NCBI GenBank assembly: GCA_024231375.1
Contig: JAAEQP010000330.1
Location: 1-24,297, forward strand
Direction of reading: 5' to 3'
DNA from: a bacterium
GTDB taxonomy: Bacteria > Hydrogenedentota > Hydrogenedentia > Hydrogenedentiales > SLHB01
Length of the DNA stretch: 24,297 nt
The notes under the pieces were generated by a model, which did not search any database, had not been told where the DNA came from, and saw only the letters and a list, made by a program, of their open reading frames with translations. Within the stretch, counting starts at the first letter, position 1, and each line of letters starts with the position of its first letter. Positions 8,912 to 16,512 of the stretch are shown in pieces. A program made the position numbers and the translations under genes.

Positions 8912-9358
8912 TCACACGCTCTTCGCCGCGTCCGACGTCATGATGCCGTCGCCAAAGTCGCAGACGTCAGCCACCGAATGCTGCGGAATGCACTCGTCCC
9001 CCAGTATTGTAGTGTAGGGGTACCCATTACAATCGTCCGTATCTCCGGTGGCTCCCGGGCACTCGTCGCCTACCTCCTGCTGATAGGGATCCGCCACGCC
9101 CGGTTGGCACTCGTCCAGATCGCCATTCGAAGGCGTGCAGGTGTCGTGCAACGTACCGCAAGGATCGTACTGGGCGTGCGCTCCCTCGCGGCGCCCGCCG
9201 AGAAGCATGAAGTGGGCCAGGCCCGCCGTGGCGCCGCTCAGCCCCACCCGCCTCAGGAACCGGCGCCGCCCGCACGTCTCCTCGCGGGCTCCCTGCTCGT
9301 CCGCGCGTTCGTCCTCACCAGTTTCTCTTCTTACATCATCAGGCTTGGAATCACTCAT
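8912..9358 (-). CDS. Tat-signal, Cys-rich D-x-C repeat protein; candidate radical SAM substrate
   Basis: A 148-residue protein. An acidic, hydrophilic stretch (1-28) precedes a twin-arginine signal: GRRRFLRRVG at 30-39, then a hydrophobic LSGATAGLAHFMLLGG, with likely cleavage after AHA at 60-62. The mature ~86 residues contain cysteines at 67, 74, 84, 100, 110, 123 and 133, and every one is in a D-x-C motif (DPC, DTC, DEC, DEC, DDC, DEC, DVC). Asp and Gly are abundant and Lys/Arg nearly absent. The ATG overlaps the radical SAM stop (ATGA) and is preceded by GGGAGGA, so it is translationally coupled to the maturase. Inference: it is modified in the cytosol and then exported folded by Tat. A plain disulfide-rich or calcium-binding periplasmic protein is the alternative. 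Confidence 0.75.
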   Translation of the reverse strand: MSDSKPDDVRRETGEDERADEQGAREETCGRRRFLRRVGLSGATAGLAHFMLLGGRREGAHAQYDPCGTLHDTCTPSNGDLDECQPGVADPYQQEVGDECPGATGDTDDCNGYPYTTILGDECIPQHSVADVCDFGDGIMTSDAAKSV

Positions 9359-10932
9359 CTGGTCATTCCTCCCACTGCATTGCCCTGTGCGGCAACACCA
9401 GCACGTTGCTCATGGTGAAGGCCCTGACATTCGGATCGTTCCTTCGTACGGTCTATGTCCTGATCCTCCTTCTCCCGATCAACTTCATTGTAGCCCGCGA
9501 GCTGGGCATAAATCACGGGGTATTCGCTCTGCACGCGCCACAGCATCCACGCCGACCGTTCCAGATTCCGGCGAATAAACGCGCATTGCCAATCCTCGCA
9601 CCCTCCAAACGTGCCGTCGTTGCGTGCAACGGTCCACGGACACGGCCCCTTGCACAGAAGCCGAGCCCAGCATTTCGAGCACGTATCCTCAACAGCGGCG
9701 CTGTAATCTCTCCAGAACCGTCCAGCCCGATCCACGTCAGGACCCGAGTCGATCGTGCCCATCCGGAATTCGCGCATACCTACGAACCGGTGACACGGAT
9801 ATAGCGTCCCATCCGTCCCCACCGTTGTCGTCCCATGGCACGCACCACATCGAATCCGACACACTCCGGCCGCGTTCGGCGTGCTACTCGCTTGCTCGGA
9901 GATGAAGGGTCCGTACGGGAAGTGCTCCGGCATGCGTCCTTTGTCGAGTTCCGACAGCACCCAGGGCACCACTTCCTCGTCTTCCTGACGCCCGATCTCC
10001 TCGAACATCGCCGGGCCGCAGTCCACCGGCGTCGGATTCGCGGGATTCCGGGCCATGCAGAAGGCCAACCGCGTGAACCCGAATTCCAGGAAGAACGGAA
10101 TCAGTTCCATCAGCGGCGGACTCGACTTCGTCAGCGTACACCGGACGGTCACACGCCTACGCCGGGCCATCAGACGCCGGATCCCCTTGGCCGCCGTCTC
10201 GAACGACCCGCTGCCATCTCGGGCCGGGCACTGGCCGTCGTGGACCGCCGGCGGCCCGTCAAGGCTCACCATGAGCCCAAAATTGTGCTTCTTGATGCGA
10301 TCGATGCTCATGTCGTCGAGCAGCGTGCCGTTGGTCGTCAAGGAGAAGAAGATCTCCTTGCCCAATTGCGTGGCGCGTTCGTGGGCATAGTCGACCACGA
10401 ACCGAAAGCCCTCGCGGTTCAACAGCGGCTCACCCCCGAGCAGGGTCAGTGAAATCTTCGGGGAGTCCTTTGCCGCGTCCATCAGCCAGTCAACGGCCTT
10501 CTTCGCGGTCTCGCGAGGCATGAGACCCGGCTCCCCTCCTCGCGTGGGCAGGTCGCAGTAGCAGTACGTGCAGGCCAAGTTGCAGTCCTCGGCCAACGCC
10601 AGCTCCAAACGTTTCCAGGGCGAGGCGTTGCGCGCCTCCAGCACCCTCTCGCTGTCAGCGGCGGAAACGGCGAAGTCGGGCGTTTCGAAGAACCCCTCGG
10701 CGGCAAGTACCCGGGCCTCCTCGGCCACCTCCTCGACGGCATCGAGGGGATGCTTCTCTTGGCCCACAAGCGATCGTCTGGCGTCGTCGATGCTCGAATG
10801 CAGACATTCCGCCAGGAAATCATAGGTAACCGGGTCGATATGCATGAACCGGTTCGCGTTGAGGGAATAGACAAAGGCCTCGTCGAACTTCCTGAAGAGA
10901 TGGAAGGGCTTCAGCGTAGAATCGTCCGACAT
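9355..10932 (-). CDS. Radical SAM/SPASM peptide maturase with probable N-terminal RRE domain
   Basis: A 525-codon ORF. The radical SAM [4Fe-4S] motif is C117-x3-C121-x2-C124 (DCNLACTYC), followed by GGEP at 166-169. The SPASM domain shows the full canonical pattern C365-x9-G-x4-C380 and C418-x2-C421-x5-C427-x3-C431, plus C445 and C450, so two auxiliary clusters are expected. Residues about 8-85 (HLFRKFDEAFVYSLNANR, then HIDPVTYDFL) resemble the PqqD-like peptide-recognition region at the N-terminus of SCIFF-type thioether maturases. SPASM enzymes of this layout modify ribosomal peptides. It heads the operon and overlaps the Cys-rich substrate gene. The final ~30 codons have poor codon character, while the +1 frame reads as coding to a stop at 9363, so the C-terminus may be mis-framed. 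The start ATG at 10932 has only a modest ribosome site. Confidence 0.88.
   Translation of the reverse strand: MSDDSTLKPFHLFRKFDEAFVYSLNANRFMHIDPVTYDFLAECLHSSIDDARRSLVGQEKHPLDAVEEVAEEARVLAAEGFFETPDFAVSAADSERVLEARNASPWKRLELALAEDCNLACTYCYCDLPTRGGEPGLMPRETAKKAVDWLMDAAKDSPKISLTLLGGEPLLNREGFRFVVDYAHERATQLGKEIFFSLTTNGTLLDDMSIDRIKKHNFGLMVSLDGPPAVHDGQCPARDGSGSFETAAKGIRRLMARRRRVTVRCTLTKSSPPLMELIPFFLEFGFTRLAFCMARNPANPTPVDCGPAMFEEIGRQEDEEVVPWVLSELDKGRMPEHFPYGPFISEQASSTPNAAGVCRIRCGACHGTTTVGTDGTLYPCHRFVGMREFRMGTIDSGPDVDRAGRFWRDYSAAVEDTCSKCWARLLCKGPCPWTVARNDGTFGGCEDWQCAFIRRNLERSAWMLWRVQSEYPVIYAQLAGYNEVDREKEDQDIDRTKERSECQGLHHEQRAGVAAQGNAVGGMTR
9363..9413 (-). other. Alternative-frame coding signal: 16-codon ORF or true C-terminus of the maturase
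   Basis: In the +1 frame relative to the maturase ORF, an ATG at 9413 opens MSNVLVLPHRAMQWEE and stops at 9363-9365, five bases before the ATG of the Tat protein. The same frame is open upstream to a TAG at 9453. Its codons are strongly G/C-ending (22 of 28 by hand count), while the overlapping end of the annotated frame is not (13 of 30). Either a one-base indel or frameshift hides the real C-terminus of the maturase, or this is an independent short peptide. Confidence 0.4.
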
Positions 10933-10993
10933 CCTCGTTGCCTATCATCTTCGTCGGGAATGACTTACCGGCCCACCGGGACCGCGCGTCCTC

Positions 10994-11008
10994 TACTACC
11001 TAATAGTA
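10994..11008. promoter_or_regulatory. Short palindrome at the predicted operon start site
   Basis: TACTA CCTAA TAGTA is a perfect 5-bp inverted repeat with a 5-base centre, abutting the predicted -10 box of the radical SAM operon where transcription would begin. This position would suit a repressor operator. The palindrome is short, so chance is possible. Confidence 0.3.
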
Positions 11009-11037
11009 CCTTAACCGAGAGTGCGCCGTTATGTCAA
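11008..11037 (-). promoter_or_regulatory. Candidate promoter of the radical SAM operon
   Basis: On the minus strand a perfect -35 box TTGACA (11032-11037) is followed after 18 bases by TAAGGT (11008-11013), a weak -10 (3 of 6). The consensus -35 with a poor -10 and an adjacent palindrome suits a regulated promoter. It lies about 75 bases upstream of the maturase start, in the 275-base gap after the SDR gene. I saw no other gene or convincing terminator in that gap. Confidence 0.4.
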
Positions 11038-11207
11038 ATCGTTCACTGTGCATGTAGATCACCTAGATGTTGCCATCCGGGACGCAACTCACGGCAGATC
11101 GGTGCCTGCAACCGAGACGGGCCCGCGCCGGCAAACCCTTGCACGAAAACAGGCTGGGGAAGATTCGGATCCGCCCAACGCCGCCGCGAGCCGGAGAAAC
11201 CCGCTGT

Positions 11208-11996
11208 CTACAGCCGCAGGACGCTGAAGCCGCCGCCTATCTCGATGGACGCGCCTGTGGCGTAGCTGAAGTATCCCTCAGCCAGCCCGACCACGGCCTT
11301 GCCCACATCCTCGGGGGTTCCCCATCGCTTCTGGAGAAGTAGCCCCTCGCCGATCAGCTTGTCGTACTTCTCGGTCACGGCCGAGGTCATGTCGGTGGCA
11401 ATGATGCCGGGACGGATCTCGTACACATTGATGCCGAATTCCGCCAGGCGCACGGCAAAATTCTGGGCGGTCATGCTCAGTCCGGCCTTGCTGACGCAGT
11501 ATTCGGCCCGGTTTGGGCTCGCGGTGTTGGACGAGATGCTGGTCACAAACACGATCATGGGCGCGTACGGTGTACCATTGTTGACTTGCGTGATCATCTG
11601 GCGGGCAAAGGTCTGGCTCAGGAAGAACGGCCCCCGTAAGTTGATGTCCATCACGCGGTCGTAGCTCTCCGGAGTCGTTTCCAAAATGTCGAGCCGAGTC
11701 TGCGGGGCCACACCCGCATTGTTCACGAGGATATCAATAGACCCGAACTCGTCCAGCGCCTCTCCCATCATCCGCTCATGCGTCGAGAGATCGTCAAGGT
11801 TGCCGGCCACCGGCAGGAAACGTCTGCCAAACTCCTCGACCCGTTCCTTCACCTCGAACAGGCCCTTCTCCCGGTTGGCTGGGTCGGCCTTGGTCGCGGC
11901 CCCCGCAATATCGTACCCGTGTGAAGCAAGTGCGAGCGCAATACCGCGGCCGATGCCGCGGCTCGCGCCCGTAACAAATGCAGTCGCTTTCGACAT
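11208..11996 (-). CDS. SDR-family oxidoreductase, 3-ketoacyl-ACP reductase-like
   Basis: Cytosolic NAD(P)-dependent dehydrogenase of 262 residues with the classical short-chain signature: TGASRGIG at 9-16 (cofactor loop), NNAG at 92-95, a catalytic serine near 153-156 (TSISS), Y166-x3-K170 (YCVSK), and RPGIIATDM at 195-203. It resembles FabG-like reductases, but paralogues of this type often act on sugars, polyols or secondary metabolites. With no fatty-acid genes nearby, the substrate is unknown. The start at 11996 (MSKATAFVTG) is preceded by AAAGGGA and places the glycine motif at the usual position. It stands alone between two operons; a TATCAT at 12058-12063 on the minus strand could be its -10. 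Confidence 0.85.
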   Translation of the reverse strand: MSKATAFVTGASRGIGRGIALALASHGYDIAGAATKADPANREKGLFEVKERVEEFGRRFLPVAGNLDDLSTHERMMGEALDEFGSIDILVNNAGVAPQTRLDILETTPESYDRVMDINLRGPFFLSQTFARQMITQVNNGTPYAPMIVFVTSISSNTASPNRAEYCVSKAGLSMTAQNFAVRLAEFGINVYEIRPGIIATDMTSAVTEKYDKLIGEGLLLQKRWGTPEDVGKAVVGLAEGYFSYATGASIEIGGGFSVLRL

Positions 11997-12201
11997 GGTG
12001 AGGGTCCCTTTCTTCCGCTGCGAGCACCCGACTTCAAGCGGTGCCCAGTAAGAAACCATGATACACTGTCCACGCGCAAGAGTTCACCTTTCCTTCGCTC
12101 TCAAAGGAATGCTTGAATCTCTAGACCCATCGTGTGATAGGGTTTACGCAGGATATGAGAACTGGGACCGCCCCTTGGGTCCATAAGGCGTCCAGGGACA
12201 C
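11997..12201. promoter_or_regulatory. Divergent intergenic region between SDR and ABC exporter genes
   Basis: About 205 bases with no gene that I can see. On the minus strand TATCAT (12058-12063) could serve the SDR gene. On the plus strand TTGAAT (12113-12118) and, 17 bases on, GATAGG with an upstream TG (an extended -10) could serve the exporter. Both promoters are weak matches and are inferred mainly because each divergent gene needs one. Confidence 0.3.
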
Positions 12202-12954
12202 ATGATTCACGCCCACGCATTGTGCAAGGTCTTTCACCCTCCGCGCGGAGGAGCCGTCGAGGCGGTGCGGGACGCCACATTCAGCGTCGGATCCGGTGAA
12301 GTGTTCGGCCTTCTCGGCCCCAACGGGGCAGGCAAGACCACGCTGCTGCGCATGCTCGGCACCATCATCACGCCCACCTCGGGCTACTGTGAGGTGGCCG
12401 GCCTGCGCGCCGATGACGATGCGCAGGGGGTCCGCCGCCGCTTGGGATTCCTCTCGGGCAACACCCGCCTCTACGGCCGACTCACGCCCTGCGAACTGCT
12501 TCGGTACTTCGGCCGCCTCTACGGCATGCCCGACGACACCATTGAACGGCGCATCAACGAGCTACTCGGCTTGCTGCAAATGGAGTCGTTCGCCAAACGC
12601 CGGTGCGACACACTGTCCACGGGGCAACTCCAACGCGTCTCCATCTCGCGGGTTCTGCTTCACGAGCCCGAGGTACTGATTCTGGACGAGCCGACCCTCG
12701 GTCTCGACATCATGAGCAGCCGGACCATTCTGGACTTCATTGCCGCCGCCCGCGACCATGGACGCAGCATCATCTTCTCCACGCACTACATGACCGAGGC
12801 GGAACTCTTGTGCGACCGGGTCGGCCTGATGCACCAGGGGCGCATCTTGGCCATGGGCGAGAAAGACGCCCTGTACGCGAAGACACGGACGACCAATCTC
12901 AAGGACGCCTTTCTGGCGTTGGTTGAGGACGACGGGGAGGGATCGGACGAATGA
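12202..12954 (+). CDS. ABC transporter ATP-binding protein, NatA-like
   Basis: Nucleotide-binding subunit (250 residues) of an ABC-2 type exporter; it hydrolyses ATP on the cytosolic side. Visible motifs are Walker A GPNGAGKTT (39-47), signature LSTGQ (138-142), Walker B VLILDEP (158-164), D-loop GLDI, and switch histidine H195 (STH). The N-terminal MIHAHALCKVF and the order of motifs are typical of the NatA/CcmA group. AGGGA precedes the ATG. Its stop overlaps the permease start by 4 bases (ATGA), so the two are co-translated. NatA/NatB export sodium in Bacillus, but the substrate here is not indicated by sequence. Confidence 0.9.
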   Translation: MIHAHALCKVFHPPRGGAVEAVRDATFSVGSGEVFGLLGPNGAGKTTLLRMLGTIITPTSGYCEVAGLRADDDAQGVRRRLGFLSGNTRLYGRLTPCELLRYFGRLYGMPDDTIERRINELLGLLQMESFAKRRCDTLSTGQLQRVSISRVLLHEPEVLILDEPTLGLDIMSSRTILDFIAAARDHGRSIIFSTHYMTEAELLCDRVGLMHQGRILAMGEKDALYAKTRTTNLKDAFLALVEDDGEGSDE

Positions 12955-14993
12955 ACCTCCTCCTCGTGAGAACAATATTCCGCAAGGAACTGCTCGACAC
13001 CCTCCGCGACAAGCGAACCCTGGTGGCGATGTTGGTGGTGCCCGTGCTTCTGTACCCCGCCCTCTTCATCGGGGGCGCGCAAGTGGCCCTCGTCCAACAG
13101 AGCAAACTCGAGGAAGAACCCTCTCGCGTGGCCGTCGACGAACCGGGAAGTCCGCTCATGGCCGAATGGCTGCGGTCCATGGACCGGGTGATCGTCCCGG
13201 AACGGCGCGGAGTCCCTGGAATCGAACTGGCCGAGGGGCGCTTGGAGGCAGTCGTCGTATGCCCACCCGACATGGCGACCCGTATCGACGCCGAGCAAAC
13301 CGTCTCCATCGCCGTCCACTACGACGCCACACGCGTTACGTCGCGCGAGGCCGCCCACCGAATTGCCGAGCAACTCCAGGAACGATCCATGGATCTGCTC
13401 GCGACCCGTCTCGAATCCATCGGCATGGCGCGTGAATTTGCCAGACCCCTCACAGTGACCGAGGCCAACGTGGCGTCGCCGTCCAAAGCCGCCGGCACCA
13501 TCCTGGGGATGGTGCTTCCCTTGCTCATGGTAGTCATGGTCGGCATCGGCGCGTTCTATCCGGCCATCGACCTCACCGCCGGCGAGAAGGAACGAGGCAC
13601 CTTCGAAACGCTGCTGTCGGCGCCCGCCTCCACCGCCGAAATCGTGTGCGGCAAGTACCTGGCCGTATTCCTCCTTTCCATGATGACGGGGCTACTGAAC
13701 CTCGCAAGCCTGATGCTCACGTTCGCGTTCGAGATCTGGCAGTTCGACGACAAACTCGGCATATTCGAACTCAGCTTCCCCCCAAGCACGGCGATTCTCA
13801 TCGTGCTGGCCCTCATTCCGCTTGCCTTGCTCATTTCAGCCGTGATGATGTCCATCGCCGTGTGCGCCCAGAGCTTCCGCGAGGCCCAGTCTTTCGTGAC
13901 ACCCTTCCTGCTGCTCATACTCTTCCCCGCGGCCTACGTCGCCGTGCCGGATTCGGCATTGACCGAGACGAACATGCTCATCCCCATCACGAACGTCGCC
14001 CTCCTGTTCAAGGCCCTCATGATGGGCGACGCCTCGCTCAATGCCGTGTTCGCCGTGATGGTCAGTACCGGTTCTTACGCGATTCTGGCCCTGATCCTTG
14101 CCGCACGCTTGTTCCAGCGCGAAGAAGTCATCCTGTCCGAAGAGCACGGCATCCCCCTCACATGGCGCCGTTCGGCGTTCACGCCACAACCAACCCCGAC
14201 CGCGGGCACCGCGCTCATGATTTTGGCGGTGTGTCTCCTCCTTCTGTTCTACGTTGGCTCCTACTTGCAGGGGCGGAACATCATCTGGGGTTCCGTGGCG
14301 ACCCAGTGGGGCCTCATCCTCGCGCCGTCCCTCCTGCTCCTCTGGTACCTGAGGGTGGACATCGTAAAGAGCCTTAACTTGCGCAGGCCATCGCCCGCCG
14401 CGCTCGCGGCCGCCCTCGTGTTGGGGATCGGTTGGGTGATCTTGGCGGTCCAAGGATCCTACTGGCAGAGCCGCGTCCTGCCTCTGCCCGACGAGGTCGC
14501 CGAGGTGATGGGAGGCATCTTCGACCCAGCGAAGACCGGGGTCGGACTAGTGGGCGTGTTCTTCGCCATCGCTGTCTCCCCAGCCATCTGCGAAGAAGCG
14601 CTGTTCCGCGGCGTTCTGCTCAACGGACTCAGAAAACGCCTGCCCCCCCTCATGACGCTGGTGGCGGTCGGCGTGTTCTTCGGCGTGGCGCACCTCAGTT
14701 TCCACAAGGCCCCACTCACCGTCGTGAGCGGCATCGTGCTCGCCTACGTCGTGTGGCGTTCCCGATCGCTCTTTGCCGGGATTGCCGTTCACCTCATGAA
14801 CAACTCCTTCGGGGTGCTCGCGGGAATGGAGAAGCTGCCTTCCCCTGTCCAGAACTATCTTGAGAGCGATACTCTCAAGGACAACGGGCTGCCCCTGTGG
14901 GTCATCTTGATCGGTGCCGCCATGCTGGGCGTGGGCGTCCTTCTGATGGAGACGGTGGGGAGGTCGCACGCGTCCGAGGACCCCGAGAGGTAG
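12951..14993 (+). CDS. ABC-2 permease fused to CPBP (Abi/CAAX) intramembrane protease
   Basis: A 680-residue polytopic membrane protein. Residues 1 to about 385 are a NatB-type ABC-2 permease: one membrane helix near 24-44, a ~150-residue extracytoplasmic loop, then several helices including the conserved GEKERGTFETLLSAPAS loop. A second helical block ends in a CPBP protease domain with its metal motifs: E548-E549-x3-R553 (ICEEALFRG), then FFGVAH, then HLMNN. These match the glutamate protease active site of Rce1-like enzymes. Fusions of this kind are known in Planctomycetes-like genomes; whether the protease acts on the transported cargo is unknown. Its partner is the ATPase it overlaps. Confidence 0.9.
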   Translation: MNLLLVRTIFRKELLDTLRDKRTLVAMLVVPVLLYPALFIGGAQVALVQQSKLEEEPSRVAVDEPGSPLMAEWLRSMDRVIVPERRGVPGIELAEGRLEAVVVCPPDMATRIDAEQTVSIAVHYDATRVTSREAAHRIAEQLQERSMDLLATRLESIGMAREFARPLTVTEANVASPSKAAGTILGMVLPLLMVVMVGIGAFYPAIDLTAGEKERGTFETLLSAPASTAEIVCGKYLAVFLLSMMTGLLNLASLMLTFAFEIWQFDDKLGIFELSFPPSTAILIVLALIPLALLISAVMMSIAVCAQSFREAQSFVTPFLLLILFPAAYVAVPDSALTETNMLIPITNVALLFKALMMGDASLNAVFAVMVSTGSYAILALILAARLFQREEVILSEEHGIPLTWRRSAFTPQPTPTAGTALMILAVCLLLLFYVGSYLQGRNIIWGSVATQWGLILAPSLLLLWYLRVDIVKSLNLRRPSPAALAAALVLGIGWVILAVQGSYWQSRVLPLPDEVAEVMGGIFDPAKTGVGLVGVFFAIAVSPAICEEALFRGVLLNGLRKRLPPLMTLVAVGVFFGVAHLSFHKAPLTVVSGIVLAYVVWRSRSLFAGIAVHLMNNSFGVLAGMEKLPSPVQNYLESDTLKDNGLPLWVILIGAAMLGVGVLLMETVGRSHASEDPER

Positions 14994-15010
14994 CCCCGTT
15001 CGCCAAGAGC

Positions 15011-15038
15011 TTGGATCGGCGCGCGCAATCGCTATAAT
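15011..15038 (+). promoter_or_regulatory. Promoter for the radA-disA operon
   Basis: A perfect -10 box TATAAT (15033-15038) with a -35-like TTGGAT (15011-15016) 16 bases upstream; the -35 matches only in TTG. It lies in the 156-base gap after the ABC permease and leaves a leader of about 105 bases before the radA ATG. Confidence 0.55.
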
Positions 15039-15055
15039 GGGGACGCCCGCGAAGC

Positions 15056-15076
15056 GGCGTCCACAATGCGGACGCC
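15056..15076 (+). promoter_or_regulatory. Stem-loop in the radA leader
   Basis: GGCGTCC (15056-15062) and GGACGCC (15070-15076) form a perfect 7-bp stem with a 7-base loop near the 5' end of the predicted radA transcript. A further GGACGCC at 15041-15047 could pair with the same middle arm in DNA, but it overlaps the expected start site. A second stem (15114-15120 with 15134-15140, one G-U) lies just before the start codon. No known riboswitch pattern was recognised. Confidence 0.3.
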
Positions 15077-15149
15077 TTGTGAGTGGGGAGGCGACTTCAC
15101 CTCAGGGGAGCCAAGGACGCAGGCTGGCGCGCCGCGTCTTGAGTGAATC

Positions 15150-16511
15150 ATGGCCAAACCGAAAACAGCATTCGTGTGTCAGAGCTGCGGCACCACCCAT
15201 GTCCGCTGGCAGGGCCGGTGCCCCGATTGCGGCGAATGGAACAGCATCGTCGAAGAGACCGTGATCGATCCTGGGAAACATGCCCGGCCCTCTATCCTGG
15301 ACAATGCCGCCCCCATGCCCATCACGGCGCGCGACCACATCCCCCCGGAGCGCATCGACACCGGGCTTCCCGAATGCGACCGTGTACTCGGAGGCGGTCT
15401 GGTACCCGGTTCGTTGACGCTCATCGGCGGCGATCCCGGTATCGGCAAATCCACGTTGATGCTTCAAGTCGGCCACGCCTTGGCGGAACGCAGGGGGCCA
15501 GTACTCTACGTTTCCGGCGAGGAATCGTTTGATCAGGCCCGCCTGCGTGCGCGAAGGCTCGGCACCCTCAGCGACAATCTGCTGGTGCTGACGGAAACCT
15601 CCGTTGACGCCGTCCGAAAACGATTCGACGAGGGCGATTTCGCGTTGGTCGTTGTGGATTCGATTCAATCGGTGTACAGCCCCGACCTGTCCGCGGTGCC
15701 GGGGAGTGTGGGGCAAGTGCGCGAATGCGCCAACGAATTCCTGCGGTTGGCCAAAGGATCGAACGTGCCGACGATCCTCGTCGGGCACGTCACGAAGGAA
15801 GGCGCTATCGCGGGTCCCCGGCTTCTGGAGCACTTGGTGGACACGGTGCTGTACTTCGAAGGCGACGATATGCAGGCGCTCCGCATCCTGCGATCCGTGA
15901 AGAACCGATTCGGATCGACGAACGAGATCGGGGTCTTCGAGATGACTGACGCAGGGCTCCGCGAGGTCCCCAACCCCAGTGCCCTGTTCCTGGACGAGCG
16001 CCCCAAAGGCGTGAGCGGATCCATTGTAATACCCAGCGTCGAGGGCACGCGCCCGGTGCTGGTGGAGGTGCAAGCGCTGGTCAGTGATTCGCATCTCGGT
16101 TCGCCGCGGCGGACCGTGACCGGCGTCAACGCAAACCGGGTGTCCCTCATCCTGGCCGTGCTCGAGAAACGCGCAGGCGCCCATTTCTCGGACAAGGATG
16201 TATTCGTGAACGTGGCCGGTGGCTTGCGTCTGGAGGAGCCCGCGGCGGATCTGGCCATCGCCGTTGCCCTCGTGTCGAGCCTCCTCGAAGCCCCCCTGTC
16301 GCCGTCGTTGGCGGTGTTCGGCGAAGTGGGGCTTGCCGGCGAAATCCGCGCGGTCAACATGGCCCGTCAGCGCCTTGCCGAAGCGTGTAACTTCGGCTTC
16401 ACAACCTGCGTGCTGCCCAAGAGTTGCGCGGGGGACTCCGTAGACGGTAGGGTATCGGTGTTGCCGGTGTCGGGAATACGCCAGGCGGTTGACCTGGCCT
16501 TGGAGCGATAA
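15150..16511 (+). CDS. radA: DNA repair protein RadA
   Basis: A 453-residue RecA-family ATPase (also called Sms) that promotes branch migration of recombination intermediates. The N-terminal zinc finger has C10-x2-C13 and C24-x2-C27. Walker A is GGDPGIGKS (93-101). The RadA-specific KNRFG motif (KNRFGSTNEIGVF) lies near 252, and the C-terminal third is a Lon-like domain (AGGLRLEEPAADLAIAVAL). Length is normal. The start ATG has only a weak ribosome site (GAGTGA) but begins the zinc finger at the usual distance. The stop is one base before disA. The radA-disA order is conserved in Bacillus and relatives. Confidence 0.97.
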   Translation: MAKPKTAFVCQSCGTTHVRWQGRCPDCGEWNSIVEETVIDPGKHARPSILDNAAPMPITARDHIPPERIDTGLPECDRVLGGGLVPGSLTLIGGDPGIGKSTLMLQVGHALAERRGPVLYVSGEESFDQARLRARRLGTLSDNLLVLTETSVDAVRKRFDEGDFALVVVDSIQSVYSPDLSAVPGSVGQVRECANEFLRLAKGSNVPTILVGHVTKEGAIAGPRLLEHLVDTVLYFEGDDMQALRILRSVKNRFGSTNEIGVFEMTDAGLREVPNPSALFLDERPKGVSGSIVIPSVEGTRPVLVEVQALVSDSHLGSPRRTVTGVNANRVSLILAVLEKRAGAHFSDKDVFVNVAGGLRLEEPAADLAIAVALVSSLLEAPLSPSLAVFGEVGLAGEIRAVNMARQRLAEACNFGFTTCVLPKSCAGDSVDGRVSVLPVSGIRQAVDLALER

Positions 16512-16512
16512 G

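Noticed and set aside
15039..15149. Possible c-di-AMP riboswitch before radA-disA
   Set aside because: The leader is only about 105 bases with simple stems, and I could not recognise the ydaO-type conserved core.
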